A DNA stretch of 64,000 nucleotides from positions 19,326,822 through 19,390,821 of the forward strand of contig CAIIXF020000008.1 in assembly GCA_903813345.2 (NCBI GenBank), given 5' to 3'. Every line of letters begins with the position of its first letter. Position 1 is the stretch's first letter. The notes under the pieces were generated by a model that saw only the letters and a list, made by a program, of their open reading frames with translations, had not been told where the DNA came from and made no database searches. This document shows positions 11,601 to 26,600 of this stretch, in pieces. This DNA is from Owenia fusiformis (lineage: Eukaryota > Annelida > Polychaeta > Sabellida > Oweniidae). A program made the translations under genes and the position numbers.

Positions 11601-14600
11601 AATGGCATAGAAACACATATGTCATACCATAGATTATTTTGACATCATGTAATTCTCGGTTTCTCCAGCCAAAGAATGGCTCTCGGGAGATATAAACGAG
11701 CATCAAATAAAAAGTATACGGTCAGTGAAATTATTGGATCATACAGTACAGCGAAAGGTGAACTCATTGGAAATTTACAGTTACATAGACCTTTGATTGG
11801 ATATTGCTCATATTGTCTTCAAAGTTGGGAGGATTTATGTCAGGGAGTGCCACATGGTGATTTACATAATAGAAGTTCTGCTGTTTCTTCAGGTAGGTCA
11901 AGGTTATCAGGTCATGGTAATATTTGTAATTGTATAGATTGTTTGATACATTATTATCCACAAAAACTATGTTTTGATCTACATAAAACAACTTTATGTC
12001 CGGCCATGGTGTTTATATGTACCACAACAAGTGGTGACATATTGTTATCCAACTTTTTTTGTGGATGTTATTCGGCTGTTGATGTTAAGCGTTTGGTGGT
12101 TGGTGTCTGTAACAAATGGCGGGTAATGACATTCTGCATTGCTTGTTTTATGTTTTCTGAAGGTCAGTGTCAAAGGCTTTTCTTTAATTGGACAAGTTGA
12201 TGATTTTATCTCCAAATTCCACATGGTATTCTTCATAATAGAATTCACATCTAGCAATTGTTTCAAGTCGGTTAAGGTCAAAAGGCCAGTTTGTTCTTTA
12301 ATCAAGTGTTGTTGATATTTTAGGAAGTAGTATTGAAATATTTAAGTTTATTATTGCATGGCATTTTGGTTACCATATATTTGTTTTGTAAGGCTTCAAT
12401 TAAAATGGGCCTTTTTGGCACAATTTGGCCCTTTTAGGCCTTTGTTTGGCCAATTTATCAAAAATGGGTCTAATTTTACAAAATTTTTAATTTTAGGGGC
12501 TCAAATTTTTTTCCACGTTATAGCGTAGATATTTTTTCACACACTCAAAAGTTGGGCCCCCTTGTTAATTTCTAGATCTGCTACTGGCCGTAGCATATAT
12601 ACACATGTAGTATACAAAAGTTTTATGTTATTAGTATAAACTTGCATGTTATTTTTGCTTGATAATTCTTCAACCTTTAATAACACTGTTAATCCCCATG
12701 ATCGAGTGCTTCACAGTTTTATGTATTAATTCAATGTTTCATCAGGCAGAAAAGGTTACAGCAGGCATAATAGAGCATAACCATGAGCATAATCACCATG
12801 TTAATCAGAATTAATCAACTAGTGTATCCAGAATCATGAGGAAATCATAACTCTTCAGGTCTTGCTATAAATAAATCATCATCTCGGGGCATGAAATACT
12901 GAATAACATTGAGAAAAATTAGAGTATTTTGCATAAAAAAAGAGGACAAAATGCAAAGAATAAATATCACAAAAGTTGACGTTTAATTCTATAGAAATTA
13001 AGAAAAAAATGTAGCTCGGGAAATGTGGAATAAGCATGATGTACTAATGGTTATTTTATGAATGGGCAACCTTGAGCATTCGCACCAGGAAGCCAAGCTT
13101 TAGCATTCTTGCTTAAGGCCCAAAAAATTAATTCTGTGTTAAACATTAGCCTTATTCCCCCGTTTCCTCTGGTTTCTGTTAATATCTCACTGAATTTTAT
13201 TCTCTGGATTTGTCTACTAAAACCTGGAACATTTTCTTTTCACAGCTCTGTTTTTTATCATCCCTCCTGTTGGTATTAATATAAAACATAGATTTAGCCT
13301 CCTATGGCATTCTGTACAGTAACAGAATCTAAGCATTTTGTTAATACTGCAAGGTTAAATGTTTTGGAACATAACACAATTTGACTCATCTTGATTTGGG
13401 AAATGTAGTTTATGTTAACTTTTAGTGTTAACTTAAGAAGATTAAACCAAAGATTGCAGATAGGAAGATAAATCAAATTCACAATGATTCACAATGATTT
13501 GTAACTGTTACAGTAAGTACTCTCTTTAAATTCTCAAAAACATAATGTTAGTATGGTATTGAATTAATTACGGGTATAATGTTGTATTGTGGAACTGCGG
13601 AATGATATTAAAATGTATTTGATTAATTGTATGCTATAGACAGATATATTATAAGATAAGAGTATTCATTTGAGATTGTGAGAATTTCAGAAAACCATTT
13701 TGCTATTAGAGACAGCCATATTTTATGTTCAGAGAAGTTTTGGTTAAATTTACAGTTTTCCAGCTCTAATTTATGGAAATTATAGATATCTATTTGAAAC
13801 ATTGTTGATGAAGAGTTGATATTTGAAATCATATGTTTTACAATTTTGTATAAGTAATGTTTTCCTTGTAAAATAAAATCTTCACAACCATGTATGATAT
13901 CTCTGTTGTAGTTAAAATAATTCCGGCTTTGAACATTAATTAATATACGTAACTGTGACACACAAATATTATTAATTCATATTGAACTTTGATTTTTGGA
14001 GTTGAAATTAAATATAGCTTCAGAGACTATTTTAACCAATACATTTCATATTTATTGCAAAAGTGCATTAGTAAACAAAATGAGATTGCCAGAATACAAG
14101 ATCAGTGTGACATGCTGGGAGTCAGTTGTATTTAGATTGATGTACTTTTTGTTTGAGTACTTTAGAACGTCAACCCCTAATCATGTACAAGTCTTGTATG
14201 TGTAGTCAGATGAATTATTTTAAACGACAATGTAACTTTAAAGACACTGATATGAAAAAAATATCATCGGAACCAGTCTATATGACCCAGAATGAGTACA
14301 CCCTTGACCCTGTACTCAGAGTGAACTCTATGTATGTACTTATTTATGTACATGCCTGTAGGTCAGATGAACCAGTCCATGACCCAGATGGAATATGCCC
14401 TGGACCCTGTCTCTGAGGAAGAACACTTTAAACAGGTGTGGAGGGAGCTTAAAGTTGTACTTATTTATGTTTGTAGGTCAGATGAACCAGTCCATGACCC
14501 AGATGGAATATGCCCTGGACCCTGTCTCTGAGGAAGAACACTTGAAACAGGTGTGGAGGGAGCTTAAGGTTGGGAGGGATGGCTACTTGACTATGCCAGA

Positions 14601-17600
14601 GTTAGCCAAAGTCTGCAGTCATATAGGCATGGAAGAAACTACAGATGAGGTAAGAAACAAAGTATGGGAGATGAATGTCCCTGAATATCAGAATTTGAAT
14701 TAAATGGTTTTAGTATGGTATTACGGCTAACAGTTTTGACAGGTTTATTAAAAAAGACATCATGAATTGTTGATGCTAAAATCACCCCACCCTATGGTGA
14801 TTTGAGTCCAAGACCTTTTGATTGAACCAGCAATGATCCCATATGTGGCAAGTCATCATTTGTGTTACATATTTGATTTCACTTGATTTTCATTTATTCT
14901 TCTCTCCAGGAAATCCAGCATTTATTTGACAAGCTTGATGTTGACCAGGATGGAAAAGTGAGTTTCCATGAATTTCTCCATGGTCTTTTCCAACATGGCG
15001 GCCCTACAATGCCCTCAACTCCAGTGCGCCCTCTATCCTCCACCAGGAAGCCCAAGGTCAGCCTTCAGATGAGCATGAACCTTGATGAAAGGACTCAGAC
15101 GCCATCTATTCTGTCTGTTGGGGAAGGTGCTGGTATATTCTCCAGCCTGGATCCAGAACTCACTGGGTTAGTGACTGTGTTCTGTTTAAAACATGTGTAC
15201 TTGTGATGCAGTTGGATATAAATTTTAGTGGATCAAGAGGATATATGAGAATTATATAAAAAAATTTTTTATTCATATAAATAAATTTACAGTACAGTTG
15301 TACAAACTAACATCTTCAAGTGGGACATGGGCATTATAAGTCCTCCAGCAGTGGTGATCAAATATTGGAAGGGTTGATCTGGGGTGGATTTGAGAAGAAT
15401 ATGGATTTAGGTGCATCTCATATTATACAGTCATAAAAATACCTAATTAAAATTCATCTGTTTTTCTGAATTTTTTGAGATTATCATGTACACGAAATAC
15501 AATTTTACATTTAATCCTAACAACAGATGTACATAGTAATTATTTTATTGTTTTATCTTCAGGTATGCAAAACCAGATGCAATTATCGACTTATGGGAAA
15601 ATCTTGGTATTCCTAATGGTGCAGAGATTCTACAAGCCTTGGAGTTTGACTTGACACTAAAAGTAAGGAAATAACAGAGGCATTGTTGCAATAGTTTGCA
15701 AAATGGAATTGCAGAAGAATTGATGGTTGTTAGTTTTAGCCTTTTTGGAGCCCTATTTACTTAAAGAGGGACATGGGGTATAAATAGAAGGCAGACTAAT
15801 GGAACAGCCAAAATAACTGTATTTTTGATATTTTCACAAACCTGGTCAATTTTCTCTAATTTCATATTGATTGAGAAAATGTATTGCTTCCAATTTTGTT
15901 ATGTGTATCTTTCAATGTTTTGATATTCATATCCTGCAGTTAGATTTTGACTTCATCATTTTGTTAAGTTGTGATAGGGCATTTAAAAACAGTAATAACA
16001 TTTTTCAAATTTAAAAGTCCTCAAGCTTAGCCAATCAAAATCAAGTATTAAGCAATGTTGTTAATTAAACCTACTAATTCTGACTTTCTGTGCCATGTTA
16101 AAGTGTGGATGTAACCTGATATTTTAATGGGAGTTGCTAGCAACTTTAAAACCGGCCTTTAAGACATCCAAACACCACCTAAAATAATCTACATTTTGAA
16201 CAAGGAGTTTCTGATGGATAAAATTCCAGATGACGTTATGTTGTCATGTACAATTGCAGTTCAAGTTAATAATATTATTCTATATGTATTTCCCATATTG
16301 GTCCTGATTAAGTTGTTATAGGTATCTATATAAATCATTGTAGAAGGGGCCCATATTTGGCTTGAATTATTTTGCCCAATATTTCAGGTGAATCTCCAAG
16401 AACTGTCTTATGTGTTAGAGCAGGAGCTACTCCAAGTAGATGAACAGAATGCCATCTATCAGGCTGCTATGGCAACCTACCAGAATGAACTAAAATATCT
16501 CAAGTAAGAATTTAAGAATTTTCAAGTGGGTGTTTTTCAGTAATGATTATAATACATCCATAATACAAGGCATAAACTGTGCTGTTATCCTCTTTTATTT
16601 TGGGGCCCTGGTTTTTCTCTGCCATTTTTTCTTGAAAATAATGTAATTTGTTTGCACTTCTCTGTATAAGTATGTAAAGGGTAAGAATCTCTGGTGTACT
16701 TAACAGGCCCGTAGCCAGGGGGGGGGGGTCGATGGGTTCAAGCAAACCCCCCTGGCCAAAAAGTCTTTCAAAATCATGCAGTTTTCACCATTCTGAGCAC
16801 TTTTTAAGTGATATTTGCCATTTTTGAACCAAAATTGTCACAAGTGAACCCCCCCTGGAATTTTTCAAAAAGTGAACCCCCCTTGGAAAATCCTGGCTAC
16901 AGGCCTGCTCAATAATACTTTGTTATTCCATTTTGCACTATACCGTATCTATGACTATAACATGTCTCTCTGCAGGGAAAGTGTTCACACACTGAAGGCT
17001 GAGAAGGGCAAGCTGTCCAGAGATCTCACTGATGCTAACAATAGAGTAGGAATCCTTGTAAAAGAGGGAGATGAACGCACAGCCAATATGGAACGTGCTA
17101 AGGAAAAGGAGTTATTGTAAGACCATCATAAGTTTATCCTTTTTATATAGCACATTTTCTGTTTTATACCAGATTTGTCTTCTCAGAAGGTGGACATTTA
17201 CACAGTATTGCAGGGTATTCCCACTTGAGAGAATGTAGAAGTGTCACAAAAATGGTCATTGAACCCACCTTATTTGACCCAACAGATTATTGGGGATGTG
17301 GGTCTCATAAGGGGAATGTTATATAGTCTAGAAAAGGGTTGTCATTCACTGTACCTTTGTGAGTATGAAACTGATGTGCCTACAAGAAAATGATGTACCT
17401 ACAAGTCGTGTACCCCTCCTATTGTTTTTCTTGTACATGGGAAACCCAAGCTGGGGCAATAGAGATTTATGGAAGGATTCAGAGGGGCTTATTGCAGGAC
17501 TGCTATATGTGCTGTGTATAATATTTTTTTAATACGTAATACTATCTCATTACATCTTTTTCCTGTATAATAACACTGTTCTTTAAAAATTAGTAGAGCC

Positions 17601-20600
17601 GAACTGCAGATCACTTATTGATATTGAAACAGCTAATTGATAAACACGTGACGGTAGGGAAATATTTATATACATGCTTTGTAGATTTCAGAAAAGCCTA
17701 TGATAGCATACCCAGGCCACTTTTATTGCAGAAATTAAAAAATCTAGGCATGGGAGGCAAAATATATGATATAATCGATAACATGTACTCAAGTGTCATA
17801 TACAGAGTAAAACTTAAAAACGGGTTAACAAGTCCAATACACTCTAAATTAGGATTAAAACAAGGCTGCTTAATCAGTCCTTTATGTTTCAACTTATATA
17901 TAAATGACATAATAGATATTTTTGATGACCAATGTAAGCCTGTCAAAATCGGTAGTAATGATGAAACGTTAATAAATGTACTCTTATATGCGGATGATCT
18001 GGTCTTGATATCAGAAACAAATGAGGGACTACAATACTGTCTTGATAAACTAAAAACATATTGTTCAAAATGGAAATTAAACATTAATATTGAAAAAACG
18101 AAAGTTGTGATTTTTAATAAATCAGGAAAAATAATAAAACACAGTCATTTTAAATTTGGAAGTATAAATATAGAAAAAGTAAATGAATATAAATATTTGG
18201 GATTTGTTTTAAAAAGCTCTGGGAGTTTGAAACATGGCATATCAGAATTAAGTAAGAAGGCGATGAAAGTTATTTTTATGATGAGACAAAATTTTAAGTT
18301 TTCAACTATCAATGTAGAATTGCACACAAAAATCTTTGACATGTGTGTTAAGCCTATATTATTATACGGAAGTGAATTTTGGTCAATGCTTCACTTGAAA
18401 GTTGACAGAAGGATTAGTCAAGGGGACCTTAAACTAGAGAGTTCTTATGAAGACTTTATTCCTGAAAAAATACACAATAAATTTTGCAAATTCCTTTTAG
18501 GGGTTAACAAATATACTTCAAGTTATGCCGTTAAAAAAGATTTAGGAAGATTTCCATTAGCTATAGACTCACTTATATATTCCATAAAATATTGGTTGAA
18601 ATGTGTGCATCAAACAAACGCAGAAAGCTTAATAAATATATCATTTCGGGATAAAAATAACATATATGTCAAACATATGGAATGCATATTAAAGTACTTT
18701 CATTTTCAACATGTCTTTGAAAATGGGAGTACGTTTGGAATAAAACGATTACTAAAAGCAATTAAACTTGAAATGCAAAGAAAATATATAGAACTTAATG
18801 ATAGAGCTATAAGGGAAAATAGAAAACTTGGAAATTATATGAAAATTGATTACAATCTGGAAAGATATTTAACATTAAGCGTGAACAAAATGTTAATTTT
18901 TAAAATGGCCAGGTTTAGATTAGCAAACCATAATTTAAGAATTGAAACAGGGAGACACGAGAAAAAGAAAAAAGATGGCACTAAACAGCATCGACTTGAA
19001 TTAAATGAAAGAATTTGTCAGATTTGCAATAAGGGGGAAGTAGAGGATGAAAAGCATTTTCTTCTTGTGTGTGATGGCTATAAAAAATGTAGATTTGAAT
19101 TTTTTAATAAACTAAGTTTTATTGACACATTTGATAATATGTCGGATAAAGAAAAATATAACTTTTTGATGACTTCTGATGATTTTGAAATTGTTAACGA
19201 ATTGATACATTTTATAAATAAACTTTTTAATCAGCGTCGGGAGCTATTTGAAAAAGGAAAGATTGTATGATGGTATTTGTGAAACAATGCATGTCGTTTT
19301 TTTTTTAACTGTATAATTATATGTAAATGTCTTGTAATTGATTTTGTGAGGAAACCAAGTGTTTGGTTTGAAACACAATAAAATCTTGAATCTTGAATCT
19401 GTTAAAAAACTGATAACCTAATACTACAGTTCATATTAAATAGATGTGTAATTTTATTGGTGGAGCATAACTAGTGGTCACCTGATTCATGTTTTAGCTA
19501 ATCAGATTCAAAAAAAAAATTAGTTGATTGGTAATCAGTTCTATGAAAACTCTATACTACTGTCAATAACCTGGACAGAGTGCCTGAATATATCGACATC
19601 ATCAATATATACAGGATTGGTCAAACTAGTCCAACCAATGCATTCTATCAATTTATCCTTCATTTTTACATAAATTATTATGTTTCTTTACATCTGTTGA
19701 TATATTCATGCACTCTCTAGCCTCCACATCATATGTGTTTTGTACGATAAATATTGTAAAACCATTCTCTTCTTTAAGTTCTAATGCCATTACTTTCTCA
19801 CTGATATCACTTTCTGTATTCACTGGATAACATCAAACATACTATAACCAACTTTCTTGCATAAAGGGTGATCCAAAGTAATGGATTTTAATCTATTTTG
19901 GAACAGTCTTCACTTTTAGTTCTATTTTCCATAGTAGTTGTATAACACTTGTACTAGTACTGAACTCATATTGTAATGAGTTCATACTGACTGAATTCAT
20001 ATTGTACTGAATTCATATTGTACTGAATTTGTATTGTACTGAATTCGTATTGTACTGAGTTGGTATTTCCTGTTGTGAATAACTTCAACACAATTTCTTT
20101 GCTGACATTTTCATTTCAAACAATTTTAGTGAGAAATTGACCGAAATCAAAGAAACTTACTTGTAAGTATACTGTTAAGGCATGGTGGTACAGACCGAAA
20201 CTTTGACTAGGTGCTGGAATCTCAGGAATGGATTTGTTTGGACTCAAAGACCCCTCATATGCTTATATACTGCCACAATGCTTAATGCTTACTCAAATAA
20301 ACAAATACCCAATGCATTTTTTATTTTTTATTTTTCCCAATGCATTTTTGATGGTTTATTTTTCCCAATGCATTTTGATGTTTTATTTTCAGATTTCTGG
20401 TTATGTGTTATTGGAATTCTATTATTTGTTTGCATGTCATTCTATAGCTTTTATACAAATTTGCACTTTTTGAATGAAATGTTTGGTGCAAGTTAAAGAG
20501 CTATATACAGAATGGGGAATATATTTAATTGTATACATTTATCATATATCTCATGCATTTTGTTTATTGGACATGTGAACGAATTTATGTTTCATTTATA

Positions 20601-23600
20601 TCAATATAAATAAAGAATAGGCATGTAGAATTAGAGGTATTATTGGTTAAATTGTCCCACTACCCCTGTCTTAGCCTTGCCCAAGTCGGTATTTTTTTTT
20701 TACTTTTCCTGATCTTGAATTAATAGAGAGACTGACTTGGGCAAGGCTACCCCTGAAGTCTTTGTGAACTACAATTTAGATGCTTTATTTTCCTGCAAGT
20801 CCAACATCACTACCTTGTTTAAATGTGCTGTTTGATACGACAACTACAGAATCAACCAACCAAATCGCTCGAGGCTGTATCTCCAGTTATTTAATATGTT
20901 AAGACAATAATCCTTGAAAGTTCCATTGAAACCCAGGAAGAAATAGAAAAGTTATGACATTATTATCTTTCCTGAACACCTTGTATACAACACCATGCTT
21001 AATCATTGAGACAAATAGGACACTAAGAGTCGCTTTTGCACTATATTTGCCTACCAACCTACCTAAAATATTTAACATTGAAATTGAGCAAAGATTGACA
21101 TATTTCATAGGGAAAACCTATTCATGTGTTCAATATCTATTTGACTAAAAATCATTTAAGATTGAATTCAGTTTCTTAGTTTCTACCTGGACCAAGAAAT
21201 GCTGGTAAGAGAAATATGTTTTGATGGTTTAATACGTAATATTTCAGGTCTGTGGAACAGAAATACCAAGAGCAAATCAGATCTCTTCAAAACGAGATGG
21301 AGGATGAGAGAGACATTATGATGTCTCAATCAGCTAAGCAGCGCCAGAAGCTAGAGAAAGACATTGAGCGACTGAAAGAATCTGAAATTGTACTCAAGGA
21401 GAAGCTGCTGTACTCTGAAAAGGTATGGGTATTATAAAAACATGTAAGATGGGACAGGATATAATACAGTAAAACCTGTATATAGTAAACACCTATGAGC
21501 CATAAAAAGTGTTCACTCTAGGTAGGTGATCACTACAGGGAATGGATTTTATACAGGAGTCAATGTAAAATGTGTCTTGAAGTGGTGTTCACGAAACACA
21601 GCTGTTCACTAGAGAGAGGTTTTCACTAAGACAGGTTTCACTTCATATTTAACGACGGCCTCTCATTCAAGCAATCATTAACTGGTAAGAACCCTAAACA
21701 TAATGTTTCTATTTATCTTTCAGGAGGGTGAGCGTCTAACTAAAGATCTCAAAGTTCTTAGTGACAAAATGACAGAATATGATCGTGTAATGATACGACA
21801 AGCTAAGGAACTTGAGACTGCTGAAGATTTACATCGAAGACTTACAGATATGGAATCTAGCCGGGATATTGCCAATGATGAACATTATAGATTCATACAA
21901 CAAAAATCAAAAACACTCGAGAGTGAAAACAAAGAACTAAAGGATCGCAATGATGAATTGACACTTGAAAATGAGGCTGTAAAACAACAGCTATCAACAG
22001 CTAAGAAGCGTGGTCGCAGGCGGACCCAGGAGATAAAACGAGGATCGGGTTCCGTGCTGTCGGATTATCAAAAACCGGCATTACTCAAAAGAAGAGGAAG
22101 TGGATTATCTTCATCAGGTATTCATTTTATTTCTACTATTTTATCAAGTTTAATAATTTTCTTTGATTTCTTCATATACAACTTAATTATTTGGGATAGG
22201 AGCACTTATTATTTTATATTGTGTTTCTTTAACATTTACGAGATTAAGATTAGCATGCTGTTTTTAGCTCACATGGTGGGCTATTGGAATCACTCACTTG
22301 TCCGTTGTCTGTCTCTCTGTCAACAATAGTGGCATGCTTTGAAACCTTTGTCTATAGAATTCATGTTATTTTTGTTCATCATTAATAGAGAAAACCCCCT
22401 ATATGATGACTCCTGGTTCAAAAGCTTGCCTATTTAAAATGGCTGCCATTTTTGTTGAAGAAAAATTTCTCACTTTTTGAGCTTCACCATGTGAGCCCAG
22501 TACCCACGGTACCATAGTAACTATAGATTATATGATTTTGGTTTGGTTATTAAATTAGTATGCCAGTATGAAGTCGCTTGACTATCATTTTTGTATTTCT
22601 ACGTTTAAGTGCTTGGCATATTTGAAAGCTTCAATTGGTGAGGAGGCTTTGCTTCGTGCTTCAGTTCTCTAAAAGTGGTAATTCTGTAAAAAGTGTTGTA
22701 TGGAGTGGGAAATTGTCGTTAATATCTCAAGAATTCATAAGATATTGACACCTTGTTTATAAATTAAAGTGTTAACACGTTACTCTAATGGATCATGATT
22801 CAGAATTTTCCTGTCTGCTCTGCAATACTATGACAGGCAATATGAATCATTGAATTGTGATTGTCATTGTTTTGAAGTTTCAATTTTAGAGTCATAATGC
22901 TTAATACAGTTTAATGTGCAATAAGTCTTTTGAGATTTTATGGATTCTGAGGTTAACTGTGATGTGTAAATGTTTATCATACATGTATTAGATTACTAAC
23001 CATGGGTTACCTAGGGATCAAATACCAGAAGCTATCATGAATTTTCTGTATCAATTAATTGTTGTAATAACTGTTGATGCAATTAAGAATCATAGTACAG
23101 TTAAACCTGTGTACCTGTATATTGAACCTTTTTTGCCAATAAAAAATGTTCAGTATTGGTAGGTGTTCACTAGTACAGAGAGGGGAACCTATACATTAGT
23201 CAGTAGAGGATAGGAATGGTGTCCACTGGAGACAGGTGTTCACTAGAGTGTTGTTCACGAAGACAGGTTTTACTGTAGTCACTTTGGAGTTCTTAACCAT
23301 ATGAAAGCTTCTTGTAATGACCAGCCCTTTGTATATTATTTTATTTTATTTTATTTTTAGCTTATTTTTTGCATTGTTATTGTCTGGCACTTGTATAGTT
23401 TCTAATGCACATATTATTTTATAGAATTTTTATTTTTTGTTTGATTGTATTTTTTTTACATATCTTTAGTGGCTTGTAAACAATGTAGAGATTATATATA
23501 GATCATATATATTATATGAAATAATATATGCTGTGATCATCTGGACAGACACTATCACTAAACAACCCTGATGATACTGAAATTTAAAATAAAATCTGTC

Positions 23601-26600
23601 TACCGAATGCCACTGTTACAGGCCGAAACTGATAAGATTGCGATTTTCACATTTTGATTGTTTTTAAACATAGAAATCTATTTATCAAGGCAAATAAGAA
23701 ATTAGACTGTCAAAAATAGTTCACATTGAGAGGTGTTCAGATAAGAAAGCTGTTGAAATATACAGGTTTTACTGTATATCTATTAGTGACCCTATTAGTC
23801 CCTGATCTGGACCCTCTGAAAAAAAGTTTTGTTGTCCGGTACTTTCCCACATAAAATGATTGTATCGTTTGAAAGAACAGACTTTCCTCTTAAAGAAAAC
23901 ACCTTTTCTATTGATGTAAACAGGGGCAAAAGGCACCAAAACGGGGTTAGACAAGGTGGCATTCTGAAGTCTCACTTTCTTTTCATCACGATTCCAGGTA
24001 AACCATCAGACGGATTTACTTCAAATTTTCACACATGTTACATGGTAAGAAGTTCTAGAGCTGATTAACTTTGCGGCGGCCATCTTGCATTCTGGCGGCC
24101 ATCTTGGAATTTTTTTCAGATAAATATTGTCATCGCGATTCCACAAAAACCACATAACAGATGTACTTCAAATGTTCACACATGTTACATGGTAAAAAGT
24201 CCTAGACCTCATTATTTTTTCGGTAGCCATCTTGCATTCTGGCAGCCATCTTGGAAGTTTTAAGATAAATCTTGTCATCACGATTTCAGGAAATCCAAAC
24301 GGATTTACTTCAAATTTCCACACATGTTACATGGTAAGAAAATATAGAGGTGAATAACTTTTCGGCAGCCATCTTGCATTCTGGCGGCCATCTTGGAAAT
24401 TTTGGGATAAATCTTGTCATCGTGATTCCAGGAAAACAACCTAACAGATTAACTTCAAATTTTCACACATGTTACATGGTATGAAGTTCTAGAGCTGATT
24501 AACTTTTCAGTGGCCATCTTGCATTCTGGCAGCCATTTTGGAAGGTTTATAGATAAATCTTGTAATCGCGATTCCAGAAAAACCACTTCATAGTTTTACT
24601 TACGTGTTCGGTGGCCATGTTGCATTCCGTCGGCCATCTTGGAAGTTTTTAGATAAATCTTGTCATCACGATTCCATGAAAACCACGTAACAGTTTTACT
24701 TCAAATTTTCACACATGTTACATGGTAAGAAGTTATAGAGCTTATTAACTTTCCGATAGCCATCTTGCATTCTGGCGGCCATCTTGGAAGTTTGTAGATA
24801 AATCTTGTCATCACGATTCCAGAAAAACCACTTTACAGATTTGCTTCAAATTTTCACACTTTATACATTTACATTCACAATGGTCCCTTCCTGGTATATT
24901 TCTTTAGGTTTTATGACTGTTAAATTCTATATTCTTGTTAAGACCACTTTATAAACAGGTTTATTATTACTTTTATGTCTGTTAAATTATATAGTCTAGT
25001 TAACACCACTTTATAAACAGGTTTATTATTACTGGTGTAACTAACATAACGAAAAAAAATATAATTAATTTATTTGATTTTATATAACATGAAAGTATTT
25101 TTTCTTTTCGATAAAACATTGCTTATTAGAAATATATTTAGTTGAAAACTTAGAGTAAACAATCAGTTCTTCTATCAATCACGAGTAGATTTTTCTATAC
25201 ATTATTTTTATGTCACCACCACTAGTGATTGGGTGACATATTGTAATTGCTTCGAACGTTTATCTTGACACTGTTCAGTAGTTAATGTGTACTGTATACT
25301 TAACAAGGTGTGGTGACATTTTGCATGTTTCTGCATCGTCACTACTATTGAAAGCTTACGTTGATATTGTAGCAGTGTTTTTCAAGTTCTTTTTGTTGGT
25401 ACAATTAGTTTCCAAACCCTATACTTATATCGATCTGACACACAGTTTTAGTGCAGGTTTAAGTGATTTTTGTTGATTATTAAACGCAAAGAGCACATGT
25501 GTCTCGAACTCGCAACATTGTGGATACAGAGCCCATTCACATAGTATGACATGCTGGTGCTCTGAACCAGCTCGTTAGTTAATATCTGACTAAGAGACAG
25601 CTTGCTTTCCTGATGAAGAAACGTTATCTGCAGCTTTTATGAGTACTATAGTATCTACAACTATTTTTGATCTTAAGAGTATTGGATATCATTATTTTCA
25701 ATTTTTCTTCAACATGTATTTTAATGACTTCAGTATGAATGGAATGTCCCTCGGAGTTTTGGTCGTTGATGAGGAATTGGTCATTGAACGGTGTGGATGC
25801 TGTTTATTCCCATATTAGATTCTTGTCTTGGGATATTCAGGTTTGATTTTTGTTTGCCAGTTTTACACTTTACAGTTTGCTTTTCCCACTAGGTTGCTTT
25901 ACAATTTTTTCCTTTCTCATTTGTCATTTTTGTTTATATTTAGTAAGGATATGATACGCAGGTCTCTCCTTCTGTGTGATCACCTGTCCAGAAGATAATT
26001 CAACTGCATGAAGAACATTTCGTTGACATGATGCACAGTGAAAGGTTTTCCACACATTTACATTTTCGTTTAAAAGAGCTTTAATTCCGTTATATACTCA
26101 GATCAAGGCCAATTTAGCATACATTTCGCTCTCAATAATCGCTGTGCAATAATGGATTTCAAAGACATGTTTGACGTTTTCAATAATCTTTTTTCTTTTT
26201 GATGAAATGTAGTTATTTATTCTAAAAATCAATCGATGACATACACAAAATGCATTTAAGTGGTATAAAGTACAGAAGCAGAGTAAAGATATGTATTTTA
26301 GAATATCACCATGTGTTACCCCATTGTAACGCCTCTTGCCCATGTTTCTATCAATATAAAACATGATATCATACACCAAATATGCATTTATGTCAAATAA
26401 TGTGGTTTAAAATACAGAAAAATAGATAACATTCTCCTTAGAATACCACCTTGTGTAACCCCACTTAACTGCCTTTTGCCCCTGTTTATATCAATATAAA
26501 AGGTAGCATGTAACCTTCCTTGTAACATGTGTAAAAGTTTCAAGAAAATCAGTAAAGTGGTTTTCCTGGAATCACAATGACAAGATTTATCCAAAAAAAC

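Larger units (their letters stand above)
8647..11668 (+). other. Ninein intron 4
   Basis: Holds a 60-bp-armed snapback element at 9728-9886, a CAGTAAAACCTGT-family MITE at about 10481-10643, and otherwise featureless AT-rich DNA. Short frames here show no protein similarity that I recognise. Confidence 0.6.

Noticed and set aside
11676-12200. 174-codon open frame in intron 5 as a separate gene
   Set aside because: It overlaps ninein exon 5 in a different frame, has no family signature or convincing composition, and lies in intronic sequence.
16696-16915. 8-bp target duplication around the 16704-16907 MITE
   Set aside because: Flanking octamers agree at only four of eight positions, so no duplication is claimed.
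17698-18084. Minus-strand frame within the LINE
   Set aside because: It is the shadow of the reverse-transcriptase frame on the + strand.
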